NCBI GenBank assembly: GCA_039649175.1
Contig: JBBWZS010000137.1
Coordinates: forward strand, 1-10,245
Reading direction: 5' to 3'
Source of the DNA: DATAQC01 sp039649175
GTDB lineage: Bacteria > Actinomycetota > Acidimicrobiia > Acidimicrobiales > AC-14
Length of the DNA: 10,245 bases
Positions within the stretch are counted from its first letter, which is position 1. Each line of letters begins with the position of its first letter. A program made the position numbers and the translations under genes. Below are positions 5,376-10,245 of the stretch, in pieces. The notes beneath the pieces were generated by a model. That model saw only the letters and a list, made by a program, of their open reading frames with translations. It was not told where the DNA came from and ran no database searches.

Positions 5376-6328
5376 CCACCCACACCCACGGCGAACACGC
5401 CCCGGGCGCCCTCGACCCCGCCGGGCGCTACGAGATGGGCCAGCTCCAGGCCCTGGAGGCCGAGGCCATCTTCATCATGCGCGAGGTGGCCGCCGAGCTC
5501 GAGCACCCGGTGGTGCTGTTCAGCGGGGGCAAGGACTCGGTGGTGCTGCTGCGCCTGGCCGAGAAGGCCTTCCGGCCCGCCTCGTTCCCGTTCCCCATCA
5601 TGCACATCGACACCGGCCAGAACTTCGAAGAGGTCATCGCCTTCCGCGACCGTCGGGTGGCCGAGCTCGGTGAGCGCCTCATCGTGGCCTCCGTGCAGGA
5701 GTCGATCGACAAGGGCCGGGTGGCCGAGGAGACCGGGCCCCGGGCCAGCCGCAACCGCCTGCAGACCACCACCCTGCTCGACGCCATCACCGCCAACGGC
5801 TTCGACGCCTGCCTGGGCGGGGCCCGGCGCGACGAGGAGAAGGCCCGGGCCAAGGAGCGGGTGTTCTCCTTCCGCGACGAGTTCGGCCAGTGGGACCCCA
5901 AGGCCCAGCGGCCCGAGCTGTGGTCGATCTACAACGGCCGGGTCCGCCGGGGCGAGCACATCCGCGTGTTCCCCATCTCCAACTGGACCGAGCTCGACGT
6001 CTGGCGCTACATCGAGGTCGAGAACCTCGAGGTGCCGCCCATGTACTTCTCACACAAGCGCACGGTGGTCGAGCGCGAAGGGATGTTGCTCGCCGTCAGC
6101 GAGTGGGTGCAGCCCATGGGCGACGAGGAGCCCTTCGAGGCCACCGTCCGCTACCGCACCGTGGGCGACGCCAGTTGCACCGGCGCGGTGGAGTCGACTG
6201 CGTCCACCATCGACGACGTCATCGCCGAGATCGCCGCCACCCGCATCACCGAACGGGGCGCCACCCGGGCCGACGACCGCATCTCGGAGGCCGCCATGGA
6301 GGACCGCAAGAAGGAGGGCTACTTCTAA
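5372..6328 (+). CDS. cysD: Sulfate adenylyltransferase subunit 2 CysD
   Basis: 318 residues, close to the usual length of about 300. CysD is the catalytic subunit of heterodimeric ATP sulfurylase; it forms APS and pyrophosphate from ATP and sulfate, driven by GTP hydrolysis in CysN. Evidence: the PP-loop SGGKDS (51-56), FPIMHIDTGQNFEEVIAFRD (74-93), the conserved CLGGARRDEEKARAKER (147-163), FSFRDEFGQWDPKAQRPELW (165-184), IRVFPISNWTELDVWRYI (197-214) and the C-terminal RKKEGYF. A short His-rich lead (MTTHTHGEH) precedes the core. The ATG at 5372 overlaps the cysC stop; the open frame further upstream is a shadow of cysC. TAA ends it 2 bases before cysN. GGAGGG near its 3' end (6313-6318) serves cysN. 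Confidence 0.96.
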   Translation: MTTHTHGEHAPGALDPAGRYEMGQLQALEAEAIFIMREVAAELEHPVVLFSGGKDSVVLLRLAEKAFRPASFPFPIMHIDTGQNFEEVIAFRDRRVAELGERLIVASVQESIDKGRVAEETGPRASRNRLQTTTLLDAITANGFDACLGGARRDEEKARAKERVFSFRDEFGQWDPKAQRPELWSIYNGRVRRGEHIRVFPISNWTELDVWRYIEVENLEVPPMYFSHKRTVVEREGMLLAVSEWVQPMGDEEPFEATVRYRTVGDASCTGAVESTASTIDDVIAEIAATRITERGATRADDRISEAAMEDRKKEGYF

Positions 6329-6330
6329 CG

Positions 6331-7584
6331 ATGGAGCTCCTGCGCTTCGCCACGGCCGGTTCCGTCGACGACGGGAAGAGCACGCTCATCGGGCGCCTGC
6401 TCTACGACACCAAGTCGATCCTCGAGGACCAGATGGCCTCCGTCGAGGCGGCCAGCGTCAAACGTGGCTACGAGTACACCAACCTGGCCCTGCTCACCGA
6501 CGGCCTGCGGGCCGAACGCGAACAGGGCATCACCATCGACGTGGCCTACCGCTACTTCTCCACCCCCCGTCGCAGCTTCGTGATCGCCGACACTCCCGGG
6601 CACGTGCAGTACACCCGCAACATGGTCACCGGCGCCTCCACCGCCGACCTGGCCATCGTGCTGGTCGACGCCCGCAAGGGCCTGCTCGAGCAGTCCCGCC
6701 GCCACGCCTTCATCGCCAACCTCCTGCGGGTGCCCCACCTGGTGGTGGCCATCAACAAGATGGACCTGGTCGACTGGGACGCGGCTGTGTACTGGAAGAT
6801 CGTCGAGGAGTTCCGCGATTTCGCCGCCCGCCTCGACGTCACCGACGTGTCGTTCATCCCCGTGTCGGCCCTGCTGGGCGACAACGTGGTGGAGCCGTCG
6901 GCCAACATGACCTGGTTCAGGGGCGTCCCCCTGCTCCAGCACCTCGAAGACGTCCACATCGCGTCGGACCGCAACCTCATCGACGTCCGCTTCCCGGTGC
7001 AGTACGTGATCCGTCCCCACTCCGCCGCCCACCACGACTACCGGGGCTACGCCGGCACGGTGGCAGGCGGGGTCATCAAGCCCGGCGACGAGGTGGTCGT
7101 GCTCCCGTCGGGGCTGAAGACCCACATCGCCGGGATCGACACCTACGACGGCCCCGTCGAGGAGGCCTTCGCCGGCATGTCGGTGATCGTGCGCCTGGTC
7201 GACGACCTCGACGTGTCCCGGGGCGACATGCTGTGCCGGCCCGGCAACCACCCCACCGTCGGACAGGACGTCGAGGCCATGATCTGCTGGCTCAACGAAC
7301 GGCCCATGGAGGCGGGGGCCAAGTACGCCATCAAGCACACCACCCGGTGGTGCCGCGGGGTCGTGCGCGACCTGCGCTACCGCCTCGACATCAACAGCCT
7401 CCACAGCGACGAGACGGCGACGTCGCTCAGCCTCAACGAGATCGGCCGGGTGCGGCTGCGGATGACGGCGCCGCTGTTCTACGACGGCTACCGGCGCAAC
7501 CGCACCACCGGCAGCTTCATCCTGGTCGACGAGGGCACCGATGCCACCGTGGGCGCGGGGATGATCCTCGGCTCAGGCGACTGA
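6331..7584 (+). CDS. cysN: Sulfate adenylyltransferase subunit 1 CysN (GTPase)
   Basis: 417 residues. Elongation-factor-like GTPase subunit of ATP sulfurylase, coupling GTP hydrolysis to APS synthesis by CysD. Motifs: G1 GSVDDGKST (10-18), the switch region TDGLRAEREQGITID (56-70), G3 DTPGH (87-91), G4 NKMD (142-145), G5 SALLGDN (179-185). EF-Tu-like beta-barrel domains II and III follow from about 210, with YAGTVAGGVIKPGDEV typical of domain II. The length matches a CysN without a fused APS kinase, consistent with the separate cysC two genes upstream. Start ATG at 6331, 2 bases after the cysD stop, with GGAGGG 12 bases upstream. Last gene of the cluster: the next gene lies on the other strand. 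Confidence 0.96.
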   Translation: MELLRFATAGSVDDGKSTLIGRLLYDTKSILEDQMASVEAASVKRGYEYTNLALLTDGLRAEREQGITIDVAYRYFSTPRRSFVIADTPGHVQYTRNMVTGASTADLAIVLVDARKGLLEQSRRHAFIANLLRVPHLVVAINKMDLVDWDAAVYWKIVEEFRDFAARLDVTDVSFIPVSALLGDNVVEPSANMTWFRGVPLLQHLEDVHIASDRNLIDVRFPVQYVIRPHSAAHHDYRGYAGTVAGGVIKPGDEVVVLPSGLKTHIAGIDTYDGPVEEAFAGMSVIVRLVDDLDVSRGDMLCRPGNHPTVGQDVEAMICWLNERPMEAGAKYAIKHTTRWCRGVVRDLRYRLDINSLHSDETATSLSLNEIGRVRLRMTAPLFYDGYRRNRTTGSFILVDEGTDATVGAGMILGSGD

Positions 7585-7685
7585 CCCGCGGGCAGCTCCG
7601 GGCGTGCCTGGGCACGGGCGCGGCTTCGATCGGGTGACGGCGGGGCTGCGTGTGGCGGAGCCTGTGGCGCCCGCCCGTGGGTGGC
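7585..7685. other. Convergent intergenic gap after cysN
   Basis: 101 bases between the convergent cysN and membrane-protein genes. It contains a short hairpin (CGTGC 7603-7607, GCACG 7612-7616, 4-base loop) and a looser pair GAGCC (7658-7662) / GGCTC (7683-7687). Neither is followed by a T-tract. These may contribute to termination; no gene is seen. Confidence 0.3.
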
Positions 7686-8948
7686 TCAGCCGCCGCCCAG
7701 GGCGGCCCGGCACTCGGCCAGCTTCTCGGGCGGCACGTTGCGGCACACGTCGACGTGCGACGGGGGCGGGTTGGTGGCCGGCGGCGAGGTGACCGGAGGC
7801 GACGTGGCCGGCGGCGAGGTAGCCGGGGGCGAGGTGGGCGGCGGGAAGAACGAGCCGATATCGATGGGGGGGCGCCCGTTCGACGGGGGCGGGGGGTTGG
7901 CCGCTGGCGGCGGCTGTCCACCGCCGGTCGCCGCCGGCGGGACCGGGCCCGCCGACGGGCTGGTGCCGAGGCTGGCGGGAGCGGGGCTGGAGGTGCCCTG
8001 AACGGACTGACCGGCGGCGGGGGCGGACCCTGACGCAGCCGGAGCCGCCGACCCTGCATCGGCGGCGGCGGGCAACCCTGCGGGGGTGGCCGGCGGCGCC
8101 GGCGACGAGGCGCCAGGGACCTTGGTGGTGGCCGTGAGCCCGGGGGTCAGACCGGGAGGCGACGAGACGAGACGCGAGGGGCTGCCGTCAGACCCGCCGC
8201 CTGCGGCGCGGATGACGGCGATGCCCACGACGAGCACAGCCACGGCGGCGACAGCGACGGCGATGAGCTTGGGCGCTCCCTCGTTGCGAATGCGGGCGGG
8301 CCATGCCGATCGGGTGGCGAGGGCGCGCCCTCGCGTCGTGCGCCGGGACCCATCTCGTCGCGAAGGTGTCCGGCGGCCAGCCGCTCCTGACGTCGATCGG
8401 GCCTGCGTGCCGGACGTGGTTGGTGACGGCTTCCGGGCAGCACCTTCGGCCAAGGGAACAGCCGATGTCTCGGTTGACTGCCGCGGAGGCGGCAAGCGCA
8501 GGTCGAGGGGCGGCGCCGCCGGCACGTGTTCGGACTTCGGCAGCCCGAGATCGAGCGGAGGGGCCGACGGTTCGGGGCGGGGCTCGGGGAGGTCGATGAC
8601 CATCGGGTCGGCGACAGGCCCGGGGTCGGTTGCGGGCTCGGTCCGGTGGAGGTCGAGGACCATGGGGTCGGGCTGACCGGAGGTCTGAGCCGGAGGCTCG
8701 TCGGGGTGCTCGGGCAGGTCGAGGATGGGCCCCGGCAGACCGGGATCGGCCGACGTCGGCGCGCCGGGAAGATCGAGGATGGGATCGGGCGGCGCCTGTC
8801 CTCCAGGCGCCTCGGTGGTCGGGGCATGCCCGCCGGGCACCTCGGTGGTCGGGGCCTGAGAGGTCGGCGCATCCGCGGCCGCGGGGGCCTCGTCCTCGTC
8901 GGGGCGGCCCCAGAAGTCGTCGTCGGACGCCAACTCGGGCGGGATCAC
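7686..8948 (-). CDS. Single-pass membrane protein with repeated DLP motifs, unknown function
   Basis: 420 residues; I recognise no family. Order of parts: a short acidic head (IPPELASDDDFWGRPDEDE); a Pro-rich disordered stretch with six similar motifs, PDPILDLP (54-61), GPILDLP (73-79), PDPMVLDL (93-100), ADPMVIDLP (113-121), PPLDLGLP (130-137) and PPLDLRLP (146-153), spaced 16-21 residues; a basic Ser/Thr/Arg segment (171-223); one membrane helix (about 228-247); a Pro/Ser/Ala/Thr-rich stalk with TSPPA-type repeats (372-394); and a C-terminal tail with Cys402 and Cys413 (CRNVPPEKLAECRAALGGG). Positive charges before the helix suggest the N-terminus is cytoplasmic and the tail outside, where the two Cys could pair. 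The GTG start at 8948 has a strong AGGTGA about 5 bases upstream. The frame is supported by the helix and repeats; opposite-strand frames here are low-complexity shadows. Located after prmC on the same strand, 166 bases apart. Confidence 0.72.
   Translation of the reverse strand: MIPPELASDDDFWGRPDEDEAPAAADAPTSQAPTTEVPGGHAPTTEAPGGQAPPDPILDLPGAPTSADPGLPGPILDLPEHPDEPPAQTSGQPDPMVLDLHRTEPATDPGPVADPMVIDLPEPRPEPSAPPLDLGLPKSEHVPAAPPLDLRLPPPRQSTETSAVPLAEGAARKPSPTTSGTQARSTSGAAGRRTPSRRDGSRRTTRGRALATRSAWPARIRNEGAPKLIAVAVAAVAVLVVGIAVIRAAGGGSDGSPSRLVSSPPGLTPGLTATTKVPGASSPAPPATPAGLPAAADAGSAAPAASGSAPAAGQSVQGTSSPAPASLGTSPSAGPVPPAATGGGQPPPAANPPPPSNGRPPIDIGSFFPPPTSPPATSPPATSPPVTSPPATNPPPSHVDVCRNVPPEKLAECRAALGGG
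7773..7843 (-). repeat. 15-base tandem repeats encoding the TSPPA stalk
   Basis: Units at 7773-7787, 7788-7802, 7803-7817 and 7818-7832, plus a partial unit to about 7843, each close to GGTGGCCGGCGGCGA on the + strand. They encode about 4.5 copies of the pentapeptide TSPPA/V in the outer stalk of the membrane protein. Such an array may vary in copy number between strains. Confidence 0.8.
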
Positions 8949-9054
8949 GGCTCACCTCGCCGAGGGACTGATGATGAGCCTCCCACCGCCGTCGGGCCGG
9001 AGATGTGTTCGACAGTCGCGAGCACGCCTGGCACTCTCCTATCCAACCGCTTGC

Positions 9055-9078
9055 ACGGCTTCGAAAAAGTGTAGCCGT
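9055..9078. promoter_or_regulatory. Inverted repeat flanking a -10-like box upstream of the membrane protein
   Basis: ACGGCT (9055-9060) and AGCCGT (9073-9078) are perfect inverted copies separated by 12 AT-rich bases. Read on the minus strand the spacer starts ACACTTTTTCGA, so TACACT (9068-9073) forms a TANNNT -10 candidate within the repeat. It could be an operator over a promoter for the 420-residue gene, or a hairpin ending the prmC transcript; the T-run is in the loop rather than after the stem, which speaks against a standard terminator. Confidence 0.3.
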
Positions 9079-9114
9079 CAGAGTCCCGGCGCCCACAGCG
9101 CGGCGCGGCGCGGT

Positions 9115-9990
9115 CTACGGCCTCCCGGCCCGGCTGCGGGCCACCAGGGCCCGAGGTCGCCCGGTCAGGTCGGGTCTCACCTCCACGTCGTCGAAGCCGG
9201 CCTCCACGGCCATGGTCACCGCCGCCCGGGCCTGGTGGGGGGCGACCTCGGCCACCAACGCTCCGGGCCGGCGCAACCAGACCGGGGCCCCCCCGACCAC
9301 GACCTCCAGCGCCTCCAGACCCGTCGGCCCCGCCCGCAGGGCGGAGCCCGGCTCCCAGTCGGCCACCTCGGCCGGCAGTTGCTCGTCGGCGGCCACGTAA
9401 GGGGGATTGGAGACCACCAGGTCGACGGTGCCCCGCAACTCGTCGGGCAGGGCGTCCCACCAGTCGCCCTCGACCAGGCGCACCCGGGTGGCGGCCCGGC
9501 TGCCCAGCCCGGCCAGGTTGGCCCGGGCCACGGCCAGGGCCTCGGGCGAGGCGTCGGTGGCCCACACCCGGGCCCCGGGGACCTCGGCGGCCAGCGAGAG
9601 GCCGATGGCTCCCGAGCCGGTGCCCAGGTCGACCACGACGGGGTCGCGGCGGTCGGCCCGGCCCACCTCGGCCACTGCCGCCTCGGCCACCCATTCCGTC
9701 TCGGGCCTGGGGATGAGCACCCGGCGGTCGACGAACAGCTCCAGGCCGCGGAACTGCCAGCGACCGAGCACGTACTGCAGGGGCTCGCCACCTACGCGCC
9801 GGGCGACCATGGCCTCGACGTGGGCGACGGCTCGGGCCGTCCCCGCCTCGTCGAGATGGCCGACCAGCTCTGCCCCTTCCCAACCCGACGCCCGCTCGAC
9901 CACCCACCGGGCCTCGTGCGCCGACCCCAGGTCGTCGGTGGCCCGCCGCAGCACCTCCCGCCAGGCCGGTTGCGATCGCCCAGAGGTCAC
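9115..9990 (-). CDS. prmC: Peptide chain release factor N5-glutamine methyltransferase PrmC (HemK)
   Basis: 291 residues from GTG 9990. Transfers a methyl group from SAM to the Gln of the GGQ motif in release factors, improving termination. N-terminal helical RF-recognition domain (about 1-90) with EPLQYVLGRWQFRGLEL (69-85) and VLIPRPETEW (91-100); then the Rossmann SAM site DLGTGSGAIG (121-130) and the substrate-Gln-binding NPPY (195-198, in LVVSNPPYVA). WEPGSALRAGPTGLEAL (212-228) is also typical of PrmC. The frame continues to a GTG at 10017, but 9990 fits the usual N-terminal length, and a TACCAT -10 candidate lies just before it, as in a leaderless transcript. No prfA is adjacent, although prfA-prmC is the common order. 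PrmB (ribosomal protein uL3) is the alternative in this family; the motifs favour PrmC. Confidence 0.92.
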   Translation of the reverse strand: MTSGRSQPAWREVLRRATDDLGSAHEARWVVERASGWEGAELVGHLDEAGTARAVAHVEAMVARRVGGEPLQYVLGRWQFRGLELFVDRRVLIPRPETEWVAEAAVAEVGRADRRDPVVVDLGTGSGAIGLSLAAEVPGARVWATDASPEALAVARANLAGLGSRAATRVRLVEGDWWDALPDELRGTVDLVVSNPPYVAADEQLPAEVADWEPGSALRAGPTGLEALEVVVGGAPVWLRRPGALVAEVAPHQARAAVTMAVEAGFDDVEVRPDLTGRPRALVARSRAGRP

Positions 9991-9995
9991 CCCGC

Positions 9996-10001
9996 ATGGT
10001 A
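9996..10001 (-). promoter_or_regulatory. Candidate -10 box TACCAT for leaderless prmC
   Basis: On the minus strand, TACCAT is followed by 5 bases and then GTG at 9990. That distance would put the transcript start at or next to the start codon. There is no ribosome-binding site in between, and no clear -35 box. Confidence 0.3.
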
Positions 10002-10069
10002 GAGCCACCCGCCGCACACCGGCAGATCAGCGGCTCCGTAAATCGTGCGGCTCCACGGGGTGGCGGCCG

Positions 10070-10075
10070 TAAGCT
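10070..10075 (+). promoter_or_regulatory. Candidate -10 box TAAGCT for leaderless ilvD
   Basis: TAAGCT fits TANNNT and ends 8 bases before the ATG at 10084, so transcription could begin at or within 2 bases of the start codon. The bases between (CGGTCGTC) contain no ribosome-binding site, consistent with leaderless translation, common in actinobacteria. Confidence 0.35.
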
Positions 10076-10083
10076 CGGTCGTC

Positions 10084-10245
10084 ATGGACAGGATGTCGAA
10101 AGAGGTCACCGAGGGGTACGCCCGCGCCCCCGCCCGGGCCATGTTGCGGGCGATCGGTATGACCGACGACGACTGGGACAAGCCCCAGGTGGCGGTGGCC
10201 AGCAGCTGGAACGAGGTCACCCCGTGCAACATGCCTCTCGACCGC
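10084..10245 (+). CDS. ilvD: Dihydroxy-acid dehydratase IlvD, N-terminal part
   Basis: 54 codons from ATG 10084 to the window end, without a stop; the gene continues beyond (family length about 560-620 residues). The translation contains VTEGYARAPARAMLRAIGM, then WDKPQVAVASSWNEVTPCNM and PLDR, the characteristic IlvD/Edd N-terminus. IlvD dehydrates 2,3-dihydroxy-isovalerate and 2,3-dihydroxy-methylvalerate in valine, isoleucine and leucine synthesis; the Cys in TPCN is an iron-sulfur ligand. The close match to the branched-chain enzyme (APARAMLRA, ASSWNEVTPCN) favours IlvD over phosphogluconate dehydratase. It is divergent from prmC with a 93-base gap. The start is supported by the family N-terminus and by TAAGCT placed for a leaderless mRNA; another in-frame ATG lies 9 bases downstream. 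Confidence 0.93.
   Translation, partial: MDRMSKEVTEGYARAPARAMLRAIGMTDDDWDKPQVAVASSWNEVTPCNMPLDR

Noticed and set aside
6325..7404. Long open frame antisense to cysN (about 359 codons)
   Set aside because: It is a GC-rich shadow: composition is rich in Val, Gly, Asp and His with no recognisable motif, and it lies opposite a clear CysN with all G motifs.
5670..7637. Long + strand frame overlapping cysD and cysN in another register (about 655 codons)
   Set aside because: Pro/Arg/Ser-rich low-complexity translation with no domain, fully covered by two well-supported genes.
7692..7706. Strong hairpin GCCGCC-CAG-GGCGGC as a cysN terminator
   Set aside because: It lies inside the C-terminal codons of the opposite-strand membrane protein and has no T-tract; the sequence is explained by Gly/Ala codons.
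7681..8676. + strand open frames opposite the 420-residue membrane protein
   Set aside because: Low-complexity Gly/Arg-rich translations without helix, motif or ribosome-binding site, while the minus-strand frame has a good start, a membrane helix and ordered repeats.
9098..9113. CGGCG repeated near the prmC stop
   Set aside because: Only about three short units in GC-rich sequence; likely chance.

Overview
The window is very GC-rich, with G or C at most third codon positions, frequent GTG starts and actinobacterial-type enzymes: a CysQ of the mycobacterial type, separate CysC, CysD and CysN, a DUF2784 protein and a haemolysin III-type protein. This suggests a high-GC actinomycete. Acidimicrobiia is my best guess, but the rank below phylum is inference. 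No rRNA, tRNA, CRISPR array, transposase or phage gene is visible, so this reads as an ordinary chromosomal segment.

Layout. 1-772: the C-terminal part of a thiolase (+), overlapping tail to tail with a 144-residue two-CBS-domain protein (-, 754-1188). 1189-1401: a divergent control region containing an inverted repeat. 1402-1701: an unrecognised 99-residue protein (+), followed by a small DUF2784 membrane protein (+, to 2102). 2123-2878: a haemolysin III/PAQR-type seven-helix membrane protein (-). 2879-3131: a divergent leader region. 3132-7584: a tightly packed five-gene sulfate-activation operon (+), in the order cysQ, tauE/safE-like permease, cysC, cysD, cysN. 7686-8948: an unusual single-pass membrane protein (-) with a disordered, motif-repeating cytoplasmic half and a Pro/Ser/Thr-rich outer half. 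9115-9990: prmC (-). 10084-10245: the start of ilvD (+), divergent from prmC.

How the genes work together. CysD and CysN form ATP sulfurylase (sulfate to APS), CysC phosphorylates APS to PAPS, and CysQ dephosphorylates PAP or PAPS. The permease probably moves sulfate, sulfite or another sulfur oxyanion across the membrane. Three junctions overlap or nearly abut: cysQ/permease and cysC/cysD share ATGA, and cysD/cysN are 2 nt apart. This argues for one transcript with translational coupling. No PAPS or APS reductase is in the window, so whether the PAPS feeds reduction or sulfation cannot be decided here.

Most worth a second look: (i) the 420-residue membrane protein, whose cytoplasmic part carries six evenly spaced copies of a short hydrophobic/acidic motif ending in DLP or LDL; (ii) a 5' leader of the sulfate operon with alternative hairpins and a mini-ORF ending inside the cysQ start codon, with a second mini-ORF before cysC; (iii) a DUF2784 gene whose family homology seems to begin upstream of any ATG, GTG or TTG start; (iv) the divergent prmC/ilvD region, whose -10-like boxes sit at distances typical of leaderless transcripts.
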